From assembly GCA_022559985.1 (NCBI GenBank), contig JAFJTR010000055.1:166923-230922 (forward strand): a stretch of DNA of 64,000 bases. The letters run 5' to 3'. Under the pieces are notes generated by a model, which worked only from the letters and a program-made list of their open reading frames with translations, was not told where the DNA came from and did no database searches. How positions within the stretch are numbered: the first letter of the stretch is position 1; every line of letters begins with the position of its first letter. The translations under genes were made by a program, and so were the position numbers. This DNA is from Parastagonospora avenae f. sp. tritici 18332-5 (taxonomy: Eukaryota > Ascomycota > Dothideomycetes > Pleosporales > Phaeosphaeriaceae). Below are positions 1-12,198 of this stretch, piece by piece.

Positions 1-983
1 AACCCCAGCCAATTCGTTGGCGTGCCATCTTCATACGGCGTGAACGCATTCCTCCCCGCATCGTATGCGTAGAAGTACGCGGATAGCAGCGGGTCCCAGT
101 ACACGCCGCGGTCCGTGTAATCCTCCAGCACGCCGCCGGGCAAGTTGAGATTCGGGATCGTGTGGTCGTGCGTCCCTGGTATCGCGTAGTTTGCATGCGA
201 GCCGCGGGCGGAGTACGCGACGGGCCGCCCCGAAGACGTCTTCTCGACGGTCGGGTAGGTGAAGGCTTGCCCGTTGGCGTGCTGCGAGTACCATACGGCT
301 TGCGGCGCGCCGGCGGCGAAACGCACCATTACGTGCTCCCAGTCGCCGACGTGGTTTCCTGCAGGAGGGGATTAGAAAGGGGAAGGGGAGAGGGTGAAGG
401 AAGGAAATACCGAAATTCAACGCATCCCACCCGAGTACTTCTCCGCCATAATTGTACGCGTAGAAGTACATGTAAAACGCATCGACGTTGCCATTCCCCT
501 TGTCTGTCACGATCACGGCGGCAGTCACAGCGCCGTTGGTTTTCCCGTTCGCGTCGGGTCGCGTGCCCTTGATCCAATTGGGGTCTTTGGTTACGTCGTC
601 GTTGGACGTCAGGTAGACGTTGTCGCCGAGTTGGTTTACATTCTCCAGGGTCAGGGGCTTGGAGGGGCCCGGGACTTCGGCGAAGGCGACGCGCGGGGTG
701 GTGTTGTTGAGGAAGACTTGTAGGTCTGTGGGCATGTAGGTGTCTTCGGAGTGGAGGTATACGACGGGTGCTGGAGGGGGTTAGTATTCATTGCTTGTTT
801 GAGTATAGGAACAATGACGGAGGAGTATCTTGGAAGTGTATGTGTGTGGTACCTGAAATCCAGCACTGACTTACCATACTTGAGCACATAGTCCGGCACA
901 CCAGCTGCCTGCCTCTTGGCCGGCGCACTCTCGACCACAAGCGCAGCACACACCGCCATGATCAGAAGATGTTGGAACCCCAT
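1..983 (-). CDS. Vps62-family secreted protein, 3' end cut by window edge
   Basis: Three exons are visible on the minus strand: 875..983, 411..770 and 358 down to the window edge. Both introns have GT..AG ends, and the first carries a TACTAAC branch site. The protein starts with a hydrophobic signal peptide (about residues 1-19) followed by a KR pair (23-24) that could be a Kex2-type cleavage site. The mature part carries motifs I associate with the Vps62 family (DUF946): LHSEDTYMPTD at the start of exon 2, then VGDWEHVMVRF and ARGSHANYA in exon 3. Yeast Vps62 affects protein delivery to the vacuole, but its biochemical role is unknown. The start at 983 is chosen because it directly precedes the signal peptide. 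The C-terminus lies outside the window. Family assignment is from motif recognition; the function is not established. Confidence 0.8.
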
Positions 984-2348
984 CTTGAAGTTTAATCTCA
1001 GTTGAAATGCTTCTCGCGAGCGTTCGTTCGTTCGACTTCGTCACTCACAACACAGCGCCCCCGCAACGCATTTATACACAACCCGCAAACCCATCGCCTA
1101 CCACGCGCGCCGCCATACTCTCCCATCTACCCTATGATCTCCCCCCCTCCCCCCATGCAGCACATCATGCAACAACCCGCCCATCTAATTCGCCGACACC
1201 ATACATACAACCACTTAACTACATATCCACCTGCCACAAACACCCCCTCTGCCCCTTTCGCGTGCACACATCATGCAGCAAATGCAGCCTATGCCGACCT
1301 GCCTGTTGAGGTGCGGGTGTGGCCCTGTTCGTTGGCTGTCGAACACCCGCGCTAGCGGCAATCCCGTTGCAAGGGTGTCGTGTGGCTTGTGACTGGCTTC
1401 GCGCGGCCAGCAACGTGGGGATTTGGCGCGTGGCGCCGCTGGCATTGGTGTTTAGTATGGATAAAATGTCGACTCGAGACACACGTTTTGTGAGAGGCTC
1501 GGGGCGTGAGATTTGAAAGTCGCCGAGATCTTGGATGCAGGGATGGGGTGTGTGTGTGGATAAATGGTGAACGCGTGTGATGGGCTCAGAGTAAAATTGT
1601 ACGGAAGAGGCGAGATGTGATGGTCCAAGGGTGGAGTTTTGCCCAATGTCCGCTAATGCGTTCGCGCTATCGTGGAGTTCGTGATGGGATGCGCCGTGTA
1701 ACTTCGTCGTGCTGCCCATGTCGAAGCCATGCCTGAGTAGGCACGGGATCGGGCGAGCCGAAGATTTCTAGTGCGGCAGCCATCTCCTGCTGTTCTTGAT
1801 TGCTAATCCTAGGCGGTTCGGAGTGACATTTTGAGAGGTGCATCAGGCGGCTGAGTGCGTGATATACTGAAGCATACATGCATGGTGAAGTCTTGCACAT
1901 CGGACATGCTCGAGCCCTTGCAAGCTTGGCTTCGTTGCATTTGGTATTTGAAGTTAGTGTAGGTCGGAACATACCGTCTACGAGGCGGCAGATGATGTCG
2001 GATATAGTCGCCTCGCTTTTTTGTATGATGATACCCGTCCTCTAGGCCTACTGTAAAAACTTATTCATGTCTACCTTAGCAGTTTTTGGAAGGTCGTCGA
2101 GTAATGGCCGCTTTGCACGGAAGCGTTTCCCATCCTTTGAGACCGTCATAGCAGTCTTGCTGCATTGATATTCTACTTCTTTTGCAACTTGGAAGGTTGT
2201 TAGTCTGTCCCTCGGTATTCAGGCACTTAGCGTGATGCTGAACTCCGCTTGAGGTCCGAGTAGTGTTTAGGCGTCCACAACACTTCTTCAAAAGGAATGA
2301 GCGCGACTTCTGTAAGGTCAACGATCCTTCAATCTCGCTGCACTCATC
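984..2348. other. intergenic stretch
   Basis: Divergent interval between the Vps62-like gene and the GNAT gene. Pyrimidine-rich tracts lie near 1130-1260. The only possible gene seen is the weak minus-strand candidate at 1667-2040, listed separately. Confidence 0.55.
1667..2040 (-). CDS. possible small uncharacterised protein (weak candidate)
   Basis: A minus-strand frame is open from about 2040 to a stop at 1667. It reads like protein in places: a helix-like stretch with EATISDIICRLVDG, then CPMCKTSPCMY, a CxxC-type cluster, and a polar tail with SNQEQQEMAAALEIFG. A CCTAG acceptor-like site lies just upstream of 2040, and a GTATGT with a CTAAC branch site lies near 1974, so splicing may remove part of it. 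No ATG opens the frame before 1972. An overlapping minus-strand frame at 1219-1719 is also long, so chance is possible. I do not recognise a family. Confidence 0.22.
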
Positions 2349-2846
2349 ATGTCCCAATCTGACTACATTATCCTCGAAGGTATACCAACGCCACAGGTCT
2401 ATCATGACCTACGAGAACTAGCTGGCTTGACTCCACCACCCATGGATGCAATCCCAAAAGCACTCGAAAATTCCTTCGTAGGTTTCCTGGCCTATGAGCA
2501 GCGACACATGATCGACGATACGACGCCGGAGGCAGGTCAAACAGCTGTCGCAATGGGCCGTTTGGTGGGGGACAAAAGCTTGTTTCTGATCTGCGTTGAT
2601 ATCGCCGTGCATCCGGGGCACCAGCGCAAAGGCCTAGGCAAGCGCATAATGCAATCGCTGGTAGACTATGTCGACAGACAGGCGCCTGATGCGTACGTGA
2701 GCTTGGTTGCTGAACCAGCTGGTCAGAAACTGTATCCACAGTACGGATTTAAGGAGGTGGAGCCAAGCATCGGCATGTACCGAATGTTCAGGAATCGGAA
2801 AGTAGACGGGAAATCAGTGAAGGAGGACGCAGATGTATTGGAGTGA
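2349..2846 (+). CDS. GNAT-family N-acetyltransferase
   Basis: Single-exon gene for 165 residues, a usual size for a stand-alone GNAT domain. The acetyl-CoA binding signature is clear: the beta strand CVDIAVHP is followed by GHQRKGLGKRIMQSLVDYV (about residues 83-108), containing the Q-x-x-G-x-G pyrophosphate loop. A later segment, GQKLYPQYGFKEVE, matches the usual GNAT motif B with the conserved Tyr-Gly-Phe. The enzyme should move an acetyl group from acetyl-CoA to an amine. The acceptor (small molecule, polyamine or protein) cannot be told from sequence. No targeting signal is seen. The F-box gene follows about 195 bp downstream on the same strand. Confidence 0.8.
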   Translation: MSQSDYIILEGIPTPQVYHDLRELAGLTPPPMDAIPKALENSFVGFLAYEQRHMIDDTTPEAGQTAVAMGRLVGDKSLFLICVDIAVHPGHQRKGLGKRIMQSLVDYVDRQAPDAYVSLVAEPAGQKLYPQYGFKEVEPSIGMYRMFRNRKVDGKSVKEDADVLE

Positions 2847-3040
2847 ATATCAGGAGCGTCGAATGAAAGGCTGCTTGAGTGTTCGGGTATACAAGGGGCG
2901 GGATGCGAGCAGGGATGGGTTCATAGCGGGGAAGCAGTGGGGCTAAATGGCGTCGGTCCCAGATCGCGAACGCGACGCTGAACATTTGCAGCTGATCGTT
3001 CTAGTAATGCATTGTACTGCTCCACACAACCTCAACCCCG

Positions 3041-5648
3041 ATGGATGAATCTCTGCACATACTCTGGCTACCGGGCGAAGAGCCTCCTAATAACCGTGTG
3101 CTGTCAGTATGTACTTTCCTAATCTGAACCCTTCTAAGTGCAGTCACGAGTGCCTGATTACACACCTGCGCACTATCATTTCATCTTGAACATGCACATT
3201 ACCGCGCATGATCACGGGGTCTGACGCATACAGCAGCTCGAAACACTCCCTGAGGAGCTCTTGCAGCTCATCGTCTCCTACTTGCCCACACCTGCGCTGA
3301 AGAACGTCAGCCTCGTCTCGCCCACGCTCTATCGCCATGCAACCGACGTACTATGGGAGAATGTTTGCCTGGTGGATCGATGGAGACTCCACTCTGACAT
3401 GAATCCTGCGCCTATGATAGAGGAAAGTCGAGGTATAGGCCAGTCGGACGAGCACGATGATGGTCCGATTATAGGGAAGCTCTTTATACTCGCAACGTAG
3501 GTTCTCCAGCCATCGCGACTTACGCATTCTGACTTCTACAGAAACTCTATTGTCGCAGCCAAAGTTCGCATTCTGACACACCGCTGCCATCTGCCCACTC
3601 CAAATATTTTCGACGAACTACCTCGAATACATTTCAACAGCGAAACGCTCTCACGAGATCCGCGCCTTCACGCCCTGCTGAAGCTGGCTATACGCAATCT
3701 GGTCAACGTCCACACACTCCGCATTGTACATGGCCACATGAACCTCGCAAGTCTACTGGTGGCTGGACTCCTGGATCAGAATCGGGCACGACAAGTACCT
3801 CTTCGCAAGCTATGGCTAGAGAATTGCTGCCTATCTGCTGATCTCATGCACTCATTGTCCTCAAATCAGTTGACTGGACTTGAGTCGCTTCGAATACGAC
3901 GAGTAGATGCCGCATCATTACTCTCCGTCCCAAGAGACTTGCGCTATCTGGAGTTCAGACCCACGCGTGGTGGTATATACTATCAAATGCACGACGGCTC
4001 AGGAAATTGGGCACCCACCACCGTTCAGCATTCTGGGATTGGCATGCCTGAGGAATACCATCATTTCTCAGATGCCGAGGTCATGGCACAAGCGAAGGCA
4101 TACGATGACACTGTGTGGCACGAGCTTTCACAAATTGAACAGTTTGTGGCGGCGCAACAGGAAGTGCTTCTCAGCGACCAGTCTTCGCATGCTTCTACCG
4201 CACTTGTTCCTATGCGATGGCTAATCGAGATGTCAGCTCCAACGTTAACAAGTCTTAATCTAGACTGGGTGCTGTGGCGTCGCCACGGATCCGACCTCAA
4301 CGATGACTCTGCAGTTATGCTGAGATCCCTCGCCGCTTTGAGGTTTCCGCATCTGCGCGCATTCCAGTTTCGCAATGCTATACTACAGCAAACAATGCTT
4401 CCCAGCGACTTCTTCCTCTTCGAAGACACTTTCCTGGAGTTCATGGAGTACCACCAAAAGCTGCAATGTCTAGCGTGGCCAATGGACAAGTTCTACAGTC
4501 ATGTCAGGCCGTCTATCGAGACACGAAGTCGCACAGGAAGACTTATCGCACACCTGGCGAATATGCTGATCGACCTGCGTGTCGATGCCCTGTACGAAGG
4601 TCATGCCGAAGCGATGACGGACGGTAGCCACACTCTGAGTGAGATGCATGACTGTTTTCGAAGGCGACGTTTCATCGCCGAGTTCGTGCCACAGATGAGA
4701 CGGATAGAGAGCATCAAGATTGAAGGCGGTGTGCCACGTGATGAAAAGCGCGAGATTCTTCGAGCTTTACATTGGTGTCCACTCAAGAAGATTGTCATGA
4801 TTGGCGTGTCGTACCCCATCGGAAATACATGGGGTGCTCAGGGTCTGAACTTGAAAGCATTAGATCATGGATCTAACTGGGATGAGATAGAAAATCTGGA
4901 GGAAGAAGATTACGGAGGCATGCTCGAATCCTACAGGCGAGGTTTCCACATGCCAAAGACTTTCGAGTTCGAACCGCAATATGGCTGGCCAGCACAAGCC
5001 CCTCTGCTCCAAACAATCGCACTGCATCACGCAAGTCAAGTGGAGGAGCTCAAAATCTGCGGATACAATGGTTGCCCAATATTGTCGCAAACAACGCCCA
5101 TCACAGCCCCAATCCTCACCTCTCTCCGTCAATTCGACAATCTCAAGCAACTTGTCATGTCTTTCTGGCTCCTCACTTGGCACGAAGGATCCTACCGAGA
5201 CACCGAGATCATCAACTACTGGAAAGACTCGCGGTCACCCGCATCGACCGCACTCGTCGTTGTTACTCCACCACGAAGCCCCATGTCAGACGCGCCCGTC
5301 GAAGCAGGAACCTTTCCCGCCTTCCAAACAAGATATGCGCCGAATCAAGATTTCAATAGGTGGGCTGTTGCGCTCAAGACGAGCTTCTCTCCATCCGCAC
5401 TGGCGTATCGTGTTGCCCGAGATATCGGTCCCTATCTGAGCCCGATCGCGAAGAGTAGACCTAGTGGCGTGAGGGTGCGGGCGAGCTTCTGCCTTGGCAT
5501 GAAGGACGACCGACGGCCGGCGAGCGATATATTCGATTTGGATATCAGAATAGGTATTGACGATCAGGTGCTGCAGTTTACTGGGCCAAGGGAGGAGATG
5601 GAAAAAGGTCGGTTCTGGCAGAAGCTTGAGACGCGGAAGTGGTTTTGA
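3041..5648 (+). CDS. F-box protein
   Basis: Model with three exons: 3041..3106, 3234..3496 and 3542..5648, giving 811 residues. Exon 1 is a mini-exon of 22 codons from an ATG at 3041, ending at a GTATGT donor. The acceptor at 3233 and the 45-nt second intron both keep phase, and without splicing exon 2 has no ATG and an in-frame stop. The F-box is near the N-terminus (about residues 23-65) with LPEELLQLIVSYLP and a VSLVSPTLY helix. The rest is a long leucine-rich but irregular region of the kind seen in fungal F-box proteins, which may bind substrates. F-box proteins usually act as substrate adaptors of SCF ubiquitin ligases through Skp1. The substrate is unknown. Confidence 0.75.
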
Positions 5649-6075
5649 GCAATCAATTCTGCTCGCTCTAAAGTTTTGCATTTTTTAGATATCTACATTT
5701 CTGTCGATTCAAACCTGAGGTCAGAGTTTGACGTCATAGTTGGATTTGATTAGAAGCAGATAACGATGTCATTATGATTCACCATTCCTAAGATTAGCCG
5801 TTAAACGCCAAATCTATGTACCTGGGGTATCTCGCAGCCATATCCACAAACGCCACAAGTAACCAAAGGACAAAACTCCAAAGAAGTGTGCGAAAAGCAC
5901 TGCAAGCGTAAACGAAAGAGGAACGAGAAACGAGAAACAAAGGAAGCCGAGGAAAGAAAGCGTCGAGCCAGGAAATTGCAATGCCTGAGACTGCGCTCAC
6001 TGACGCAAGGCACAAACCCCCGTCGCACCCGCACACTGCACCAGTCGTACAAAATGCGGAGCACCGCCCGCACTC
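5649..6075. other. intergenic stretch between convergent genes
   Basis: Tail-to-tail interval between the F-box gene and the GPCR gene. It should hold the two 3' untranslated regions. No gene-like signal was seen. Confidence 0.6.
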
Positions 6076-7773
6076 TTATCGCAAGCCACTGGAACTCACA
6101 CTCCCGGACCTCAGCGACTCGGAATGGCACAAATCATCCCCTTGCTTAACCCTCTCCTCCAGCTGAATCTCAGGGTCAGTATCCCTCGTCGCCGACGAGC
6201 TCGTCAACGTGTCCTTCTGCCACTTCTCTCTGCGCCGGTACGGCACCGCCTTGCCCGTAACTTTACTGCGTATGATGGCGAACGCGCGCCGATACTCCGC
6301 CTGCGTGGTGTATATGTAGATCGTGGCGTTCCAGGTGCCCTGCATGGGCAGGACGATGGCAGAGATTAAGCTCAGTGGGAAATTCGCTTTGTTGTGGTGC
6401 ATGAATTGGTCCAGGCGGTTTACGGAGCTGGGCACCCACACAACGATGAGCGCTATGAACATTAGGAAGGCGACTTTGAGGTAGGCGAGGGCTGCGGCGT
6501 TGCCGGCTGCGCGCTTGATGTGCGAGTTTTGGTGTGCTGCGGCGGACAAGGGACGGGGTGGGAGGGCGGCGGTTTCTGAGGGGGGACTGGTGGCGAAGGC
6601 TGTTGCTCTGTAGCCGGCGCTGGGGTCTTCGTTGTGGAGATAGGGGGATACGCGGATGCCGGGAGAGGGTCTCAGATCGCGGGAGGTACGGGATGAGCGG
6701 TTCTGATCTGAGTATCTCGTCTCTATCTCCTCTCGTGGTACGGGCTTTGATAAGTTTTTCGTGCTAGAGTAAGAGCTTAGAGAGGCGTGGTCGGCCTCTG
6801 ACAAAGCGCGTCGTGAGCCGAGATCATGGTGGTGGACGTCATGCTCAATCTGCGTCGTGACAATAATGTTCTTCCCAGATACGAAGGGATCTGTCACAGG
6901 CTCGACTGCTACCGTTGAGTCTTGGGATTTCTGCTGTGATCCGTTCACAAAGAACCTCAGAAGTGCTCCCCGTCGGAAAATTTTGATACCAGTGGCAATG
7001 TAGATAGACATCGTAGCTAATACGATCACCCTTTGGGGAATTAGCTCCGCATGCCACATCCAGCAAGCAGTACTTACCACACAGGCCCGTAGAAGAGAGC
7101 GATTCGCATCCAATCAAAATCCGAAGAGATCCAACACCAGAGCTATACAATTAGAACAATATGCTTATAGGTTTTTCAAGTGACTTACAGTTGCGGGGCC
7201 CATGATGGGCGTTGCCCATACATGGTCCAGGATAACATAGACGAGAGGCGGAATTGCAGGCACGCCATAGGCAAGAAGAAGATACCACTTCTCCAAATGC
7301 CGCAGCTGTATGGCGTCATAGCCACGCCAAAAGACCAAGAAGACGTTGGTTGCCATACAGAACACCTGATCCAAGATTAGTATATGTAGTCCGCTTCAGA
7401 CATGCGTCAAATACACACCCAAAATGAGTCAGCCATCAAAAACCATTGTATGAGCACACCTTGAAACTCGCAAAGTGCATTCAGAGCCTGCCCGCCAGTG
7501 GGGATGCCTGAGGTTGAGATGAGCGTTGCAACGTTGGCCAGGATGTTTCCCCACGTTGCGTAGAAAACGAGTCGATTGATTGCTGTGGCTATGGTCAATG
7601 TATATTCTCGAGATACATGCAGAATGATACCTACGCTTCCGGTAGAACGCAAACGAGAGGAAACTACTGATGATATAGCATGATCCCAGGAGCGAGAGAA
7701 CTGACATAGTCCGTGTACATATCTCAATAGCTCTAAGTTGCGGAGGTGTCAAGATGTGATGAGTCCCCCCCAT
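6076..7773 (-). CDS. cAMP-receptor-like G-protein-coupled receptor
   Basis: Five exons on the minus strand (7635..7773, 7419..7588, 7189..7365, 7078..7142, 6076..7030) join in phase to give 501 residues. Landmarks of the fungal cAMP-receptor-like GPCR family are present: NRLVFYATWGNILANVATLIS (TM2 region), LCEFQGVLIQWFLMADSFW (TM3), LWCWISSDFDWMRIALFYGP (extracellular loop 2 to TM5) and WVPSSVNRLDQF (TM6). TM7 contains the segment GTWNATIYIY. A long polar third intracellular loop (roughly residues 220-360) separates TM5 and TM6, and a charged tail follows TM7. The protein should sit in the plasma membrane and signal through a heterotrimeric G protein. Its ligand is unknown, and the family name does not prove cAMP binding in fungi. 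Confidence 0.82.
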
Positions 7774-10225
7774 GATGTCGAATATGGTAGCCCGAGGTTG
7801 AGTTGCGGTATGGATGTACTCATTCGCATGGAGTCGGCTCTCGGATGTAGAGGATCTTTTGCTATGGTGAATATGGACGATGATGATCGCGCCAAGGCAA
7901 CTGCTTGCTCATGCGGTGGGGGCAAGTGCCACGGACTACTTGCACGGTCCGTGAAAGCGCTGGCGCAGGGATTTCCCACGGGTTTTCAGTGATGTTCAGG
8001 AAGGGTCGTAAGGGAAAGGAGTAGTTTTGTCACTTGACAAGACCACAAGCGGCCGATATATCGTCGACCAGCTCAATAAGTCGTGTGTTTGTCGCCAGCA
8101 AGATGTATAGAGTTACAGATTACCGGGCAAATACCTAGTATCTTCTACCCTTTGTGGTAGGGTAAGCTGTATTTCGGACCTCGCGTACAGCCCATGTAAC
8201 GAGGGATGCAGGAATTGGTGAGCCCTTGAGCACAACGTTGCACAGAACACAGGGTAAGAAAGTGACGCAGAAAGAGCCGCCAGACAGGTTTGTGTAACCC
8301 GACTTTGATCAGATGGGGAAATGGTATGAGGGTTGCAGCGCGATGTGCTCATTCTATGCGTGTGAATTGATACACGAAGGACGTGACGAGAAATGATTTG
8401 ATGGCCAGGAACTGGGCCTGTGGTATTCTCTCCGACCTTTACTTCTGTGTCCTAATCACTGTCATATAGATGCTGCGGGCGCCACGAAAGCCATACAAGC
8501 ATAATCATTGTGGCTACGTAAAGGGCGATGGCCTGTCCAGCCTGTCCTTGATGCGTACTACTGCTGCGGAGGCGGCCCTACAGTCGCTTGACCCTAGCAC
8601 GTATCTGCTGATATGCAGACTGTGGGATTGATGCAAGCGTAGGACGACATTTTTTGTTCTGAAATGCACCAAGTCGTCCAATAAGCGCATATGAGGGCGG
8701 GGGCAGTGTCGTGGGGACGGTGTAGGGAAGGCGACCTGTCATCCTTCCCCACATGGTCCGTGTCCTTCCCTCGTCCTCCATCCCTTCTTCTTTTGCGATC
8801 TAGTCGTCAGATCCTTGGTCATTTCAATACTTACGCGACGGGTGTAACTAGAAACGGGTTCTCGGAATTCATCACCCATGTTCTCTACCGCAGCTCCTGC
8901 AATAGGGCTTCGTTGCACGCTGCTTACCGGGCACGTACGTCGGCAACCACAGGCGCGTGAGCGTTCCCTACTTGACCACGACAAACGGCACGGAAGCTCT
9001 GTCTTCGGGATTCTAAAACCCATTAGCTTACGCGTGCAAAGAACTCCTTCCAGGCATTATGATCGCTACACCAGGCATGAAGCCTCGAGGGACAAAGCAG
9101 ACCCTTACTCACTGAGATATGACAGCTAATATTGGACTTCAAAACGCCATACATGTCCGTTACATTGTTGCTTAGCACCGCTCGCTAGTCCTGGTATCTG
9201 TCCCTGGATGTCGCGTGCATAAGCTAAGAACGTTCCTCGCCTACAACGTCCTATCATGTGTGCGGTTCCTACACCCATAACTTAGGCCAACCAACAACGA
9301 TCACCCCCATCCACAGATCCTGCAAGATAGTCCGAGCACAACAAGAGCCCGCTGACCGCTGACGGCGTCAGGAAAAAGCAAAGAAATCGCTTGAGCTAAA
9401 ATTATGTACAAAGAAGCGCCTTCGCAAGGGCAGTGCGGCTCTGCGTTCAAGGATAAGCTTGCTTGGAAGGAGAATGTCACTAGTACCGTCGTAGCTACCA
9501 AATTTGCGTGTAAGATCACAAGCCAAGATCCCCGTCCCCACGTTTTCATCGCCAAGGAAGACGACCTGGACTCTGCAGGATCGCTGCATGCAACCCATGT
9601 CCAAGCCTTCTCCATGTAGGTTCCCTACGGCGTATCCTGCCAAGAGCCAGCTTTGTGCGCGAACGATTCTACGAGCAATATGGTCAGCAAACTTTCGACT
9701 CGTAGGCGTCGAATAGGTGCATAGAGTAGCTTATTCGCATCTCCAATTCGTCGACACTCCGGCGTCAAAGCCATGACCGGGGCCACGCTTTCATCAGATT
9801 CGGCGGTCTACTGACCGGTGAATGATTCTCGCTATGCGGGGTCTTGCTCGACGAGTAAGCACTGCCGCTGATTCAACATCGACAATGACAGATTTGTCAA
9901 TCAGCACGCCCACTTTGCTGATCTCGTCGTAGGAGCACGCATGGTGAACGGGCTATGTCGATTATATGGCTGTTGGGTGTGCAAAGAGAAGCCTTTCGTG
10001 CAGTTTAGTATTATAGAATCATCTTCTCAGGAGCAACAGAATACAACTGTCAGCCGTAAATGGTTACGATTAAGGTCTTGCAGTCTGAACCGGGCCGTAT
10101 CTGTACAGTATAGCAGTATTTCCACGCATGAGAATACCCCCAATCACAGATCCGCAGCCGATCCATCTCTGACACGTCATTCCCAGAACTTTCCTTCCTC
10201 ATATTCTCAGAACAGGTATTCTTCA
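7774..10225. other. gene-poor intergenic stretch
   Basis: About 2.45 kb between the GPCR start and the phosphatase 3' end. Only short frames with no family motifs or plausible exon joins occur. It probably holds the GPCR promoter. No repeats, tRNA or transposon remains were recognised. Confidence 0.55.
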
Positions 10226-11798
10226 TCACGCCTTACACAACCCCAAAATCCGCCCCGCCCTCCTCCCCACCAGCCCATCCACATACGCCAAGAAAACCTC
10301 AACATCCAACATATCCACCTCCCCCAGACTCGGATTACTACTCCTCAACGCCTGCCCACCCCACAGAATCCTAAGATACCTCTTCCCCCCACGACTTCCA
10401 TACCCCTTCTTCGCGTACATCTCAAACACGACCTCGCTCCCCATGCCCACCCACACCATCTGTTCAACCTGCAGGATACTCAGCAGGCGCGACACGGAGC
10501 CGTCGTGCGCGACGTTGTGCCTGTAGATGATTGGCGAGGAGGAGGATATCGCGTCGCGGATGTTCTGCGCGAGTTCGGCGAGCCACACGCCGTACGATGC
10601 GGTGGCGGCTTGGAGGGACTGTGGGGAGTCGCGGTGGATGAAGGAGTACTCGTATTGGCCGAGGCGGTATACGGTATCGGCTTGCGCTTGCGTGACGCAT
10701 GCAGATGGGTTGTTGATGCTGCAGAGCAGCGGCTTGGCGTGGCACTGGCGCGCGGAGAGGTTGTCATAGTAGTGGTCGAAGGACTTGTGCCAGTCTGTTG
10801 AGTCGGTTGCGATGCCGGAGATGGCGTCAAGGGAATTGAACAGGGGCTTAGCGGCGGTCAGATGTGCAGTCCAGTTTGATGCTGTGCTGCTGACGCCGTA
10901 GGAGCTGTAGAGGGATGAGGCTTTGGGGCAGGGGTATTGGGGTTCGAGGGAGTCGACATTCGTGGGCTGGATGCGGAGGGGGGTGGTTTTGCTGGGTGTA
11001 TACATGCCGTCAATTAGCATGCCAGCGACTTGCGAGGTGATTTGGTTGTTGGTAACGCGGTAGGTGACTTTGTCGGTTATCTTGCTGGGTAAAAAGCGGA
11101 GGAGGTCATGGTATACGCCATAGAGATCTTTGCCATGTTGCCAGGAATCATCGAGGCCTTCGCGAGTGATCTGGGGGAATTGGCAGCTGCCGTTGAACCC
11201 GGATTGGGCGAAGGGGTTGACATCGTTGGTGTACACGCTCCAGTACGTTGATGCCGAATTATTGCCAGCCGGGCTGAGCGGTTCGCCATAATAAAATAAT
11301 CCTTGATTATCGCACTGCCATGCATACGACTCTTTCGGAAAGGTGTTGGATGCATACGGTGTCCTCTTGTGATGGCGATGAATCCTTCTCAACATCAGCC
11401 CCTGCCCACTCCTCCAGATGTGAGATATTAACTCACACTTCAACATATACCAACTTGTACTCCTCACTCGCCCTCGGATACTCCTTCGATCTAACATGCG
11501 GCATATTGCACCAATTATACGTCCCATACTGCACCCCCTTCGGCAGCTGCGAACCACTAAACACAAACCCATTCGTGCCCGTGCCATTCAAAACGCGTCC
11601 CAGATCATTAATCCAGCTCTTCTTCGGCGCATGCCATCCCAAATCAACCTCAGCATTGTATGCTACAACACCCGAGCTGAACGCAAGAGCAATTAAAGAA
11701 CGCATATCGACCCAATCAAGCTGGAGGAATTGAAACAGGGTGAAGGCAGTGCAGACGAAAACGATGATGTACAGTGCCATGAGGCGCGCCTGCCCCAT
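10226..11798 (-). CDS. secreted histidine acid phosphatase-type protein
   Basis: Two exons (11384..11437 intron removed; coding 11437..11798 and 10226..11384 with GTGAGT donor) give up to 506 residues. The join creates the N-terminal catalytic motif as RHHKRTP (about residues 124-130), a variant of the family RHGxRxP. The second catalytic motif is His-Asp in AHDGS (H414-D415). These residues place it in the histidine phosphatase superfamily, acid phosphatase branch, which forms a phospho-histidine intermediate on phosphomonoesters. An internal ATG at 11705 opens a cleaner signal peptide (MRSLIALAFSSGVVAYNA) and is a credible alternative start; the upstream 31 residues add another hydrophobic segment. 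Several N-x-S/T sites suit a secreted glycoprotein. The substrate is unknown. Confidence 0.78.
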
Positions 11799-12198
11799 GG
11801 CTTATATAGCTGACATGGGAGAAAACGTGCCGAAAACTATTGCGCATGCAGAAGGTCGCGGCTGGTGGACGTTGAGATGGTAGTGGGAAAGAGTGGGGAT
11901 GGCAGATGCACGAGTTGGGATCTGGAGACATGATTGGTTGAGGTGGATGGGTGTGGGTCGCACGCGTGGGAAGGGGTCCAACAACCATTGATCTGGATTT
12001 TGTGGATTACTTCGAATACGATTTTCGGAGTTCTGTGACGGACTGCTTATTTGACGGACGCTTGGGATACGAGATTCAGAGATTTGGGACGGACTGATAC
12101 TTCTCCTTCAAGGTAGTCGGCTTGTATCATCAAGAATGCCCACCACACCTACGACCGCAATACACCACGAGTATTACGCCCAGAAAACTAGGTACCCT
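11799..12198. other. intergenic stretch
   Basis: Interval between the P450 3' end and the phosphatase start, both minus strand. It likely holds the phosphatase promoter. Nothing else was recognised. Confidence 0.6.

Noticed and set aside
1219..1719. 166-codon minus-strand frame
   Set aside because: Overlaps a competing frame, no domain recognised and low-complexity stretches.
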